This document shows positions 9,713-17,086 of a stretch of DNA of 35,134 bases, piece by piece. The position numbers and the translations under genes are program-made. The notes under the pieces were generated by a model. The model had not been told where the DNA came from and searched no databases. It was given only the letters and a program-made list of their open reading frames with translations. Source of the stretch: Candidatus Onthoplasma faecigallinarum (lineage in GTDB: Bacteria; Bacillota; Clostridia; Christensenellales; UBA1242); contig DVMB01000071.1 in the NCBI GenBank assembly GCA_018715225.1, positions 1 through 35,134 of the forward strand. Direction: 5' to 3'. The first letter of the stretch is position 1. Every line of letters begins with the position of its first letter.

Positions 9713-9737
9713 TACCCAAATAATCGTCATAAATCAA
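9709..9737 (-). promoter_or_regulatory. Sigma-A-type promoter of the lipoprotein gene
   Basis: TTGATT (9737-9732), 17-nt spacer, TATAAT (9714-9709) reading leftwards. The start point would fall near 9702, giving a leader of about 20 nt with GGGG before the ATG at 9682. Confidence 0.6.
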
Positions 9738-9743
9738 ATAATT

Positions 9744-9772
9744 TAGACAAAATATATTTTTTATATTATTTT
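9744..9772 (+). promoter_or_regulatory. Candidate promoter of the PRC-barrel gene
   Basis: TAGACA (9744-9749), 17-nt spacer, TATTTT (9767-9772) on the + strand, about 50 nt before the ATG. The -10 match is poor (4 of 6) in a very AT-rich stretch. Confidence 0.25.
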
Positions 9773-9824
9773 TAAGAATATCATATTCAGTGAATTTACA
9801 CATAAATTATTTTTAGAGGTAAAT

Positions 9825-10556
9825 ATGTATTATTGTAATGATTTTCTATCACTTTCGGTGCTATCTTTATATGAAGGCGAATTGTTAGGTGTTGTGGACA
9901 AACTATATTTTGACAAAAAAATGAAAAAATTAATAGAATTAGAATTGATCGGCGAAAATGACACCAGGCTAATTTTACCTACAAAAAATATTTATCATGT
10001 AGGTAAAAATGCTATTACTGTCAAAAACAATCAAGCCGTGAGTCTAAAGGTTGAAGACTCGATCCTTTCACTATGCCCGATTGATTCTAAAGCCTATACC
10101 ATAACAGGGGAATATCTAGGTAAAATAAAAGAGATTAGTCTAAATGAAAAATATTTGACTGACAAATTTTCTTTGGACAACAATTCCACTTTGGACATAA
10201 AAAATCTAGCATCATGCGGGAAAAATACAATCATATTTTATGACACATCTACAAAAATCAATGTCCACAAATTCACTCCACAAAAAACACCAAAAATATT
10301 TAAAACAGAGCCCGAGCAAACTGCTAACATCCTGCCAGTAGTAGAGGACGAGCCATCTCAAGCCGTTCAAATAGAATCAAAACCAAAAACAAACTCACAA
10401 AATGCGGAATTTTTGATCGGTAGGATTTGCACCAAAGACATATTCAATTTCAACAACGAACTATTGATAAAAGCCCACGGCGTAGTAAACAAAAAGAATT
10501 TAAAAGAGATCAACAAATTCGGTAAACTACGTGAATTGATGCTTTACTGCAAATAG
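9825..10556 (+). CDS. PRC-barrel domain protein
   Basis: 243 aa, no signal peptide. Two PRC-barrel-like beta modules occupy residues ~5-75 (LYEGELLGVVDKLYFDKKMKKLIELEL) and ~78-150 (AYTITGEYLGKIKEISL). A proline/glutamate-rich linker (~155-195) follows, then a conserved C-terminal block (FLIGRICTKDIFNFNNELLIKAHGVV...FGKLRELML) that also resembles the PRC type seen in many clostridial YlmC/YmxH-like proteins. AGAGG lies 5 nt before the ATG. It is convergent with the ferritin-fold gene, with one base between stops, and divergent from the lipoprotein gene. PRC barrels bind RNA or proteins in other systems; the ligand here is unknown. No clear terminator is visible at the convergent junction. Confidence 0.75.
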   Translation: MYYCNDFLSLSVLSLYEGELLGVVDKLYFDKKMKKLIELELIGENDTRLILPTKNIYHVGKNAITVKNNQAVSLKVEDSILSLCPIDSKAYTITGEYLGKIKEISLNEKYLTDKFSLDNNSTLDIKNLASCGKNTIIFYDTSTKINVHKFTPQKTPKIFKTEPEQTANILPVVEDEPSQAVQIESKPKTNSQNAEFLIGRICTKDIFNFNNELLIKAHGVVNKKNLKEINKFGKLRELMLYCK

Positions 10557-10557
10557 T

Positions 10558-11070
10558 TTAAATGGACAAAAATCTAACACTATCCCTGATGTATTGAAAG
10601 ACCTTGATATGCTGTTCTTCATCTTCTATTATTCTTGAAAACAGATTTTTAAGGCTTTCATTTTTTACTCTCTTTATTGCCTCTCTATAACTATTGATAG
10701 CCATATTTTCCGCTCTTATATTGTTGTCTAACATCTCTTTTAATTTTGTGGTATAGTTAATGCAATTTGTATTGAAATAATTTCCTTGGCTATCCTCATA
10801 TTTTGGCACTCCGCCGAAGTCTGTTACAGCATGCATCAACAGATCTAGATGTATCATCTCAACTATACCTATCTCTTCAATAATTCCGCCTATCTCCTCC
10901 ATAGTCTTATCCGCCACTACGGATTGATATATGTATTGCAAGACTGCTCCCAATTCACCTGGCCTTGAAATTAAATTTTTCAAAATAGATACCGTCATCG
11001 TATCATCACACGCCCCGACAATCTCTGGATATGGTTTATCAATTTTTACTTTCATATCTTTTAAATTCAT
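10558..11070 (-). CDS. Ferritin-fold (Mn-catalase/CotJC-like) di-metal protein
   Basis: 170 aa, all-helical, no signal peptide. Metal-binding motifs of a ferritin-like four-helix bundle are visible: Glu39 in GELGAVLQYIYQ, E71-x-x-H74 in the second helix, Glu121 in the third, and E151-x-x-H154 in the fourth. The segment KPYPEIVGA...GELGAVLQY...EEIGIVEMIHLDLL closely recalls CotJC and manganese catalase N-termini, so a spore-coat or peroxide-detoxifying role is plausible, though the protein is shorter than true catalases. A strong GAGGAGG ribosome site lies 5 nt before the ATG. It could instead be a general ferritin-like or bacterioferritin-type protein; activity is not shown by the sequence. 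Confidence 0.7.
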   Translation of the reverse strand: MNLKDMKVKIDKPYPEIVGACDDTMTVSILKNLISRPGELGAVLQYIYQSVVADKTMEEIGGIIEEIGIVEMIHLDLLMHAVTDFGGVPKYEDSQGNYFNTNCINYTTKLKEMLDNNIRAENMAINSYREAIKRVKNESLKNLFSRIIEDEEQHIKVFQYIRDSVRFLSI

Positions 11071-11306
11071 TTTTCCTCCTCGCTATATTAATTATTCAAA
11101 ATTAATTTATTTTGTTAAACCCAAAAAATAAATATAATATTTGAAATATAAAAAAATGATCATAAAATATCAAAAAAAATTAAAAAAATATTAAAAAATC
11201 GTTCTAAAATTAAAATATTTTAAAAAAATTTATCATTTTATTATATAATTATTGATAAAAATAAAATTTATATAAAAATAAATATATTAAATTACATCTA
11301 AAATCA

Positions 11307-11335
11307 TTGTTAAATTGACTAAGATATGGTACAAT
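11307..11335 (+). promoter_or_regulatory. Sigma-A-type promoter of the P-type ATPase gene
   Basis: TTGTTA (11307-11312), 17-nt spacer ending in TGG, then TACAAT (11330-11335), 15 nt before the ATG. AGGTG just before the start serves as ribosome site, so the leader would be very short (about 10 nt). Confidence 0.5.
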
Positions 11336-11350
11336 CATATCAGGTGATAT

Positions 11351-13735
11351 ATGAAAAACAAAAAGAAAAACAAACGTACATTGACTCAAAATATAACCAG
11401 ATTCAACCCAAAGCCAAATACTGGCTTGACTCAAAAACAGATACAGCAACGAAGTGAGGAAAATCTGGTCAATATTTCCAACATAAAGACGACAAAAAGT
11501 TCGTGGAGTATATTTGCAAAAAATATATTTACATTTTTCAATATGACTTGTCTAGTGGTAGCTATAGCACTCATCAGCGTAGGTGCGTACACGGATATGA
11601 TGTTCATGGTCATAGTTATACTTAATACCACAATAGGTATCATCCAAGAGATCCGTGCAAAAAAGACTATGGACAAACTGTCTCTAACCAACTCCAATTT
11701 TACCAAAGTGATACGTGATGGAGAAGAAGAGGAAATCTACAAGACAGAGGTCGTGCTAGACGATGTCCTATGCCTCAATCCTGGTATGCAAATCGCCTGC
11801 GACAGCATTGTCCTCGAAGGTCAGGTGGAAGTAAACGAAAGTTTGCTCACAGGAGAAAGTCAACCTGTGAAAAAATCAAAAGGAGACAGCCTGCTAGGTG
11901 GGAGTTTTATCTCCAGTGGCACATGCAAGGCAAAAGTAAACAAAGTTGGAAATGACAACTACATCGTCCAGTTGAGTGAAAAAGCCAAAGCTTTTAAACA
12001 GGCAAAAAGTGAATTGCTCACTTCCCTCAGGGCTTTGATAAAAATAATTACCATATTCATGGTGCCTATCGCAATAATGATGTTATACAACAACTATACC
12101 TACTATTCAGCCAATCCAGCGGCAGAATATTCTCTAATATATATGGTAATCACAAAGACCAGCGGATGTATAATCGCCATGATTCCAGCGGGAATGTTCC
12201 TATTGACGTCTGTTGCCTTGGCAGTCAGCGTCATGCGTCTAGCCAAAAAGCGAACCCTTGTCCAAGACCTGTATTGTATTGAAATGCTCGCAAGGACCAA
12301 TGTCCTCTGTCTAGACAAAACGGGTACATTGACTAATGGTTCAATGAGTGTAAAAAATGTAGTCATGCTCAGCAAAAAGACAGAAAAAGATGTGGACAAA
12401 ATTGTCTCATCCATGGTGGCATCATTCCATGACGCTAATCACACAGCGTTGGCACTAAAGTCCTATTTTGGAAAACCCGTTTACTCTGCCGAAAAATCTG
12501 TACCTTTCTCTAGCGAGAGAAAATTCATGGGCTGTAAATTCAAGTCTATAGGAGCGTATAAATTAGGTGCCTATGAATATGTCTTGGATAATCCAAGCGA
12601 AGAGATAAAAAAGCAAGCAGAAGAATTCGCCCTGAGTGGTTACAGGGTATTGCTACTAACCGAATGTGATAACAACTTTACCAACAACAATTCAAAGCCT
12701 GTGGCTATGATTTTACTTCAGGACAACATTCGAAAAGACGCACCAAAAACTATAGAATGGTTCAAACAAAATGATGTGGACATCAAAATAATATCTGGCG
12801 ATAATCCTATAACGGTCAGCGAAGTGGCTCGCCGTGTAGGAGTTGATAATTATGATAAATACATCAGCCTACATGGACTTTCTAACACAGAGGTTATGGA
12901 GGCTGCCACAAAATACTCTATTTTCGGTAGAGTCAGTCCAGAACAAAAGGCAATATTGGTAAAAGCCTTAAAATCTCAGGGAAAAACTGTTGCCATGACG
13001 GGAGATGGCGTGAACGATATATTGGCACTGAAAGAGGCTGATTGTTCGGTAGCCATTGCAGCAGGAAGCGATGCTGCTCGTAGCGTGAGTCAACTGGTCT
13101 TGCTCGACAGCAACTTTAGTTCTATGCCAAGCGTGGTAGCAGAAGGTAGACGTGTGGTCAACAATATTCAAAAGTCCTCCTCTCTATTTTTGATGAAAAC
13201 CATATTTGCAATATGTATTTCAATCTTTGTGCTGTGTATGAACAAGACTTATCCATTTTCACCAATACAATTCATATTGCTAGAAATATTTGTCATAGGA
13301 CTGCCTTCTTTCTTCCTTGCACTGCAACCAAACACAAATCCTATCAAAGGCAAATTTATGTCTAACCTAGCGAAAAATGCGCTCCCCGCTGGTTTGTGCC
13401 TCGTGGGAGTAACGATCACTATGTACATCTATCAAATGTTCACTGGTATTTCTACCGAACTACTAGTTACAATGTCCTCTATCGCTATCGTTGCTGTAGG
13501 GTTTATGGCATTGTTTAGAATGTGTAAACCATTCAATTGGTTTAAATCTATTATGTACATTGCCTGCCTTGCAATATGTATAACCTGCGTTATCTTCTTG
13601 CATGACTTGTTTAGATATGTTGCTATTCCATATACCGATCTGTTATTCTTAATTATAGTTATAGAATCTGCTTTCCCTGTTTATTTGACTTTCAACTACC
13701 TAGCAGATCTATCAAAACACATATCTAAAGACTGA
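11351..13735 (+). CDS. P-type cation-transporting ATPase (HAD-IC family, CtpE-like)
   Basis: 794 aa integral membrane pump. Signatures in order: LLTGES (actuator, ~164-169), M4 motif IPAGM (~278-282) where most P2 pumps have PEGL, CLDKTGTLTNG with the phosphorylated Asp322, nucleotide-binding domain, and TGDGVNDILALKEAD with hinge Asp552/Asp556. About six membrane helices lie after residue ~610. No CPC or N-terminal metal-binding domain is present, so it is not a heavy-metal P1B pump. The overall style (SVALAVSVMRLAKKRTLVQDLYCIEMLAR before DKTG) matches the CtpE-like clade linked to Ca2+ or Mg2+ handling in other bacteria. The first 25 residues are very basic. It ends in an 11-nt convergent overlap with the next gene. 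The transported ion is uncertain. Confidence 0.92.
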   Translation: MKNKKKNKRTLTQNITRFNPKPNTGLTQKQIQQRSEENLVNISNIKTTKSSWSIFAKNIFTFFNMTCLVVAIALISVGAYTDMMFMVIVILNTTIGIIQEIRAKKTMDKLSLTNSNFTKVIRDGEEEEIYKTEVVLDDVLCLNPGMQIACDSIVLEGQVEVNESLLTGESQPVKKSKGDSLLGGSFISSGTCKAKVNKVGNDNYIVQLSEKAKAFKQAKSELLTSLRALIKIITIFMVPIAIMMLYNNYTYYSANPAAEYSLIYMVITKTSGCIIAMIPAGMFLLTSVALAVSVMRLAKKRTLVQDLYCIEMLARTNVLCLDKTGTLTNGSMSVKNVVMLSKKTEKDVDKIVSSMVASFHDANHTALALKSYFGKPVYSAEKSVPFSSERKFMGCKFKSIGAYKLGAYEYVLDNPSEEIKKQAEEFALSGYRVLLLTECDNNFTNNNSKPVAMILLQDNIRKDAPKTIEWFKQNDVDIKIISGDNPITVSEVARRVGVDNYDKYISLHGLSNTEVMEAATKYSIFGRVSPEQKAILVKALKSQGKTVAMTGDGVNDILALKEADCSVAIAAGSDAARSVSQLVLLDSNFSSMPSVVAEGRRVVNNIQKSSSLFLMKTIFAICISIFVLCMNKTYPFSPIQFILLEIFVIGLPSFFLALQPNTNPIKGKFMSNLAKNALPAGLCLVGVTITMYIYQMFTGISTELLVTMSSIAIVAVGFMALFRMCKPFNWFKSIMYIACLAICITCVIFLHDLFRYVAIPYTDLLFLIIVIESAFPVYLTFNYLADLSKHISKD

Positions 13736-14582
13736 TTATGTTGCTGATTTTATGTGAATTTATCTCAAAATTATAAATACCCGCAAGGGTATTTTTTTTG
13801 AATAGAAAGACCTTGTTTTCACTGATTGGATAATAGTCATCAAATTCATCAAAAAAGTCCATTATACTATTTTCATTTTCCTGCCTTATATTGTCATCTA
13901 AAAGTGAATTACAATACTTGAAATTTTTATTCAACAAGCAATCTAAGAACGTGCACGCCACAAACTCGTCTTTTAGTTTCAACTCTTCTTCATCTAGATA
14001 TACGAGATATGTGTCAAACTTTTTGTCTTTGATTTGATACACTCTTCCGTGATTCAATACATCATGCTTTCTACACATAAACAATGTCTCATTATCTGCC
14101 ACATTGATTTCATCATAATAGTCCGCACAACATACCTCAGTCCCATTCAGTATGACAACATACTCTCTCGCTCCAGAAAAATATATAACACAAAGATCCC
14201 CCACCAGTTCGTAATGTGAAAACGTGATTTCTTCGACCCGTGTTTGCAATACAATTTCTCCGCCGACCAAGATCATAAGGTCTTCACTCAAGTTCAGTTG
14301 AACGTCCTTGTTGCCGTATTTAAAAGTGGTATAAAAGCCATTAGTGCTATAATGTGGCATGAGAAAAAAATAGTCGTCAACACCCTCTCTTATATGTACG
14401 ATCGATTTAGTGTTACAATCAGGGTTTGCAAAATTTATGATAATAGGAGATTCATTTCTATATCCTAAAAAAACGCAATTTTGATTCACACTATCTATGA
14501 CCTTATATTTTACATTAGGTAAAATCTCTGTTTTACTTTCCCCAAACATCAAACAATGAAACTTAGATACTAGATAAATCAT
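13725..14582 (-). CDS. Hypothetical protein, beta-rich, unknown function
   Basis: 285 aa with no signal peptide or membrane segment, and no family that I recognise. The sequence alternates short hydrophobic strands and acidic loops (KYKVIDSV...CVFLGYRNESPIIINF, LCVIYFSGAREYVVIL), suggesting a beta-propeller or beta-barrel-like fold, with an acidic C-terminal third (MDFFDEFDDYYP). There is no ribosome-binding site before the ATG used here; the next internal ATG also lacks one. The C-terminal codons contain the terminator of the convergent ATPase, with an 11-nt overlap of the two coding regions. Clean codon use over the full length supports a real gene. Confidence 0.6.
   Translation of the reverse strand: MIYLVSKFHCLMFGESKTEILPNVKYKVIDSVNQNCVFLGYRNESPIIINFANPDCNTKSIVHIREGVDDYFFLMPHYSTNGFYTTFKYGNKDVQLNLSEDLMILVGGEIVLQTRVEEITFSHYELVGDLCVIYFSGAREYVVILNGTEVCCADYYDEINVADNETLFMCRKHDVLNHGRVYQIKDKKFDTYLVYLDEEELKLKDEFVACTFLDCLLNKNFKYCNSLLDDNIRQENENSIMDFFDEFDDYYPISENKVFLFKKNTLAGIYNFEINSHKISNIISL
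13775..13799 (+). terminator. Rho-independent terminator of the ATPase gene, inside the convergent gene
   Basis: Stem AAATACCC (13775-13782), tetraloop GCAA, stem GGGTATTT (13787-13794), then more T residues. It lies about 40 nt after the ATPase stop, within the 3' coding region of the opposite-strand gene. Confidence 0.8.
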
Positions 14583-14679
14583 ATTAATATTTATGAAACA
14601 AATACAAAAAACTTTCTAAAACTACAAAATCAATTATATACCGCACAATAATTATTCAATTAAAGGTAAAAATAAAATT

Positions 14680-14976
14680 ATGATAAAAAATTTAGTAAAA
14701 ATAAAATCCATCTCAAAAAAAGCAAAATGGAAAGATACAAAATGTAACATACATGTCATGCCCCCAACAATCACTGATGACGACATCACGGCGCTTTTCA
14801 ATGGCATACTAAATGTCATGCGAAAGAAAATAGAACTTGAGACTCGTGCCGAAATCATAAATATGAATGTCAACATTGAAAAGATAATGAAACAACTTAA
14901 CGAGAAAAAAGCAGAGTGTATAAGACTAAAAAATGAAATTTTGTATCTAAAATCAAAATACAACTATATCAAATAG
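14680..14976 (+). CDS. Small hypothetical protein with C-terminal coiled coil
   Basis: 98 aa, highly basic (27 lysines by eye). The C-terminal half (residues ~50-95) has heptad-like spacing of I/L/M residues (IEKIMKQLNEKKAECIRLKN), consistent with a coiled coil. No known family is recognised. An AAAGG stretch lies 13 nt before the ATG, farther than usual. It overlaps the convergent SLOG-like gene by 24 nt. An opposite-strand reading frame in the same place is Phe/Ser-rich and looks like its shadow. The gene may belong to the neighbouring regulatory cluster, but nothing ties it there except position. Confidence 0.5.
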   Translation: MIKNLVKIKSISKKAKWKDTKCNIHVMPPTITDDDITALFNGILNVMRKKIELETRAEIINMNVNIEKIMKQLNEKKAECIRLKNEILYLKSKYNYIK

Positions 14977-15384
14977 TACTTCTATGTCTATTGCATAATT
15001 TTTTACACCTTTATCTATCGCAAAATCAATCATAGAGTTTACAATATGCCGATTTTTTTCCGTAGACAAAAATATAGCGTCAATAGAGTTTTCTATAAGA
15101 TATTTAGTCAACTCTATGTTGTCCGTATTCATAATTTTGTCCAAATTAAATTTTGACTTGGAGTTATTAAAAACCATTATTGGCATTACCTTTCTACCTT
15201 TCGCCCTATCCCTCAGTTTGTCATATATCCGCTTTTCAAAATCGCCAAAACTATCTACATATATTTCATGATAGACGTATGCAATAGAGTCTACGATCTC
15301 TACTAACTTTTTTATAACTACATCATCAAAAAACTTTCTCTCAACAATTCCGTATCCTATTATAAAGCATTTTTTCATAAGCAA
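14953..15384 (-). CDS. Rossmann-like protein, possibly SLOG/DUF1273-like
   Basis: 143 aa if started at TTG 15384, which has AGGAG 7 nt upstream; ATG 15378 is the alternative, and a longer frame to 15462 would run through the operator. The sequence begins KKCFIIGYG, then helix, then EIYVDSFGDFEKRIYDKL and KVMPIMVF, an order recalling the DUF1273/YpsA branch of the SLOG superfamily (FTGHR, then fixxGxxGFD, then klilVlP). It ends in NSMIDFAIDKGVKNYAIDI, like the closing Rossmann strand. Key SLOG glycines are partly missing, so the link is tentative. It is transcribed divergently from the HTH gene across a palindromic operator. Confidence 0.5.
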   Translation of the reverse strand: MLMKKCFIIGYGIVERKFFDDVVIKKLVEIVDSIAYVYHEIYVDSFGDFEKRIYDKLRDRAKGRKVMPIMVFNNSKSKFNLDKIMNTDNIELTKYLIENSIDAIFLSTEKNRHIVNSMIDFAIDKGVKNYAIDIEVLFDIVVF

Positions 15385-15409
15385 AATTTTTCTCCTTTGT
15401 GCTTTTTCT

Positions 15410-15441
15410 ATTATATACGTATAGATTTCTATACGTATAAT
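15410..15441. promoter_or_regulatory. Double-palindrome operator with face-to-face promoters
   Basis: Arms TATACGTATAG (15414-15424) and CTATACGTATA (15429-15439) form a perfect inverted repeat around ATTT. Each arm contains TATACGTATA, itself a 10-bp palindrome, so there are two identical sites 16 bp apart. TATAAT occurs on the + strand at 15436-15441 and on the - strand at 15415-15410, each touching one palindrome. This is arranged for shared control of the HTH and SLOG-like genes. The -35 elements are poor. Confidence 0.65.
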
Positions 15442-15468
15442 TAAATTGATAACGTTTATCATAATAAT

Positions 15469-15708
15469 ATGAAAATAAACAAGGCTTTTGCATTAAAATT
15501 GTCGAAAATTATGTACGAAAAGGGCATTTCAAAATACAAACTTGAAAAAAAGACAGGTCTGTCACATGCAACTTTTCGAAATATTTTCAATGAAGTAAAT
15601 AGTGATATAATGTTTTCAACAATTATAAATATTTTGTCGGCGTTGGGCATTGAATTGAAAGATTTTTTTGACGATGAATTGTTTGATTACAAAAATCTAG
15701 ATTATTAG
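15469..15708 (+). CDS. XRE/Cro-type helix-turn-helix regulator
   Basis: 79 aa, a single HTH domain of about 65 residues: FALKLSKIMYEKGISKYKLEKKTGLSHATFRNIFNE, with the turn around KKTGLS and the recognition helix HATFRNIF, then ILSALGIELKDFF, typical of helix 5 in Cro/C1 proteins. It is probably a dimeric DNA-binding protein. No ribosome site precedes the ATG. The upstream operator contains two copies of a 10-bp palindrome, suggesting autoregulation and control of the divergent SLOG-like gene. It is followed by a strong terminator, so it appears monocistronic. Confidence 0.85.
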   Translation: MKINKAFALKLSKIMYEKGISKYKLEKKTGLSHATFRNIFNEVNSDIMFSTIINILSALGIELKDFFDDELFDYKNLDY

Positions 15709-15733
15709 TTGAAAAACATGAATTTTCGATTTT

Positions 15734-15757
15734 GTCAAATGATTTTGACTTTTTTTT
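15734..15757 (+). terminator. Rho-independent terminator of the HTH gene
   Basis: Stem GTCAAA (15734-15739), loop TGAT, stem TTTGAC (15744-15749), then eight T residues. It lies 26 nt after the stop codon. Confidence 0.75.
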
Positions 15758-15776
15758 CGTTTTTTTAAAAAATTAT

Positions 15777-15805
15777 TTGCATAAAAAAAATAAAATTGCT
15801 ATATT
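15777..15805 (+). promoter_or_regulatory. Sigma-A-type promoter of the DAC-like gene
   Basis: TTGCAT (15777-15782), 17-nt A-rich spacer, TATATT (15800-15805), 21 nt before the ATG at 15827. It lies downstream of the HTH-gene terminator, so this gene has its own transcript. Confidence 0.5.
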
Positions 15806-15826
15806 GTTTTAAAAGCGAGTTGAATT

Positions 15827-17044
15827 ATGGAAGAGATGATTTTTTTTGACAATGCAAAAGAAAACGTAACAAATTTTTTTGAAAAAGAATTTGAAAATTT
15901 TCCACCACTTTTGATGTCCAACTTTTTGAACAAATTTAATGATATCCTCAATTACAGCGAAGAAGGCAAGAGCATTAAACCAAGAATAATTTTCACTGAC
16001 AACATTGAAGCGATAATTAGAACCTTTCCAAAATCAAATGCTCTCACCATCTTTGAAGACGCTGAACCGACCATGTTCAACTCAAGGTTGAAATCGATCC
16101 TAGCGATTACACGTAATGACTGGTGTCTATTCGTGGATATAAAAGAAAACAAAATAACATACGGCCTAGTCATGTCGTTTAGAAGCATAAAGGACAAAAA
16201 ATTTCTTCAACAACTGGAAGAAAATACTACCCTAAAAGATAGACCCACAAAGATTCACTGCGTCGTGATTCGACCACTAAATTTCTTCACCATGTACCTA
16301 CACTCAATTTCGGGCAATGACTTGGTAGTCAATTTCGCTCTCGACAAATCAAAGAACAATATCTTTTCAACGGAAATTAAAGAATTTGTAGATGCAACAT
16401 TTTCAAAACTTAGGACAACTCAACGCAAACTGCAAGACATGAAAAATATGTATATAAATATTTTCACAAACGTCATGAGCGATGTAAATGGTGCAATATG
16501 CGTCATTGTGGACAAAGATTATAAAGACAATGGTCTCTTCGCTGACGGCATTTGGCTGAAAGAGCCAATAAGTTTTAGCAAACTATTCACTCAGTCAAAA
16601 AGTTATAGCGAAGAAAAACTGCAAGCCTATGCCGAACTATTCATCAACATGCTAAATTTTGACGGCATTACTATCATAGACAATCAAGGACGTATTCTTG
16701 CCTACAATGTGTTCGTAGAGCCAAATTCAAAAAAGGTTGGATACATCGTCGGTGGAGCAAGAAAGAGAGCCGCCTATTTCATCTTGAGTAGCAAGCGTAA
16801 AGGTATAGTGGGCGTCTATTTTCAGTCTCATGAGGGGGAAGTATTCTTCCAAGAGATTAAAAAACCTATTAGAAAATCTCAAATCAAAAAACCAGATCCA
16901 AAACCTGAGCCAAAAGCAGAGCCAAAACCCGAACCTAAGCCCGAGACTAAAGCCGACATCAACCCTGAGATTAAACTCGACTTGAACCCTGAGATAAAAA
17001 TTGACACTAAGACTGCTGAGATTGTAGCGGTAGAGGAAAATTAA
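15827..17044 (+). CDS. Protein with a C-terminal diadenylate-cyclase-like (DisA_N-like) domain
   Basis: 405 aa, no signal peptide. The N-terminal ~240 residues are not recognised. Residues ~265-350 resemble a DAC domain: FDGITIIDNQGRILAYNVF corresponds to the DGA motif and following strand of DisA/CdaA, and GGARKRAA corresponds to GTRHRAA. The spacing from Asp279 to Arg312 (33 residues) equals that between the DGA aspartate and the RHR arginine of DisA as I recall it. Substitutions are Ala to Ile in DGA and His to Lys in RHR, so it may have altered activity or serve as a nucleotide sensor. The last ~50 residues are a Pro/Lys/Glu tail with PEPKPE-like repeats. It has a weak ribosome site and its own promoter, and ends at a bidirectional terminator. 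c-di-AMP synthesis is not claimed. Confidence 0.6.
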   Translation: MEEMIFFDNAKENVTNFFEKEFENFPPLLMSNFLNKFNDILNYSEEGKSIKPRIIFTDNIEAIIRTFPKSNALTIFEDAEPTMFNSRLKSILAITRNDWCLFVDIKENKITYGLVMSFRSIKDKKFLQQLEENTTLKDRPTKIHCVVIRPLNFFTMYLHSISGNDLVVNFALDKSKNNIFSTEIKEFVDATFSKLRTTQRKLQDMKNMYINIFTNVMSDVNGAICVIVDKDYKDNGLFADGIWLKEPISFSKLFTQSKSYSEEKLQAYAELFINMLNFDGITIIDNQGRILAYNVFVEPNSKKVGYIVGGARKRAAYFILSSKRKGIVGVYFQSHEGEVFFQEIKKPIRKSQIKKPDPKPEPKAEPKPEPKPETKADINPEIKLDLNPEIKIDTKTAEIVAVEEN

Positions 17045-17053
17045 ATACGAGAT

Positions 17054-17086
17054 AAAAAAGAAGCATGAAATCATGCCTCTTTTTTT
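17054..17086. terminator. Bidirectional terminator between the DAC-like and thioesterase genes
   Basis: GCATG (17063-17067), loop AAAT, CATGC (17072-17076), with the stem extended past one mismatch, preceded by an A-run and followed by a T-run. It serves both convergent genes, whose stop codons are about 40 nt apart. Confidence 0.8.

Noticed and set aside
11351-13735. IPAGM in place of PEGL in the ATPase as a novel active-site change
   Set aside because: As far as I recall, related clostridial pumps have IPSGM or similar, so this is a clade trait, and the catalytic DKTGT and GDGVND are intact.
14652-14963. 103-residue frame on the minus strand
   Set aside because: Phe/Ser-rich shadow of the lysine-rich small gene on the + strand; composition is unlike its neighbours and it lacks a ribosome site.
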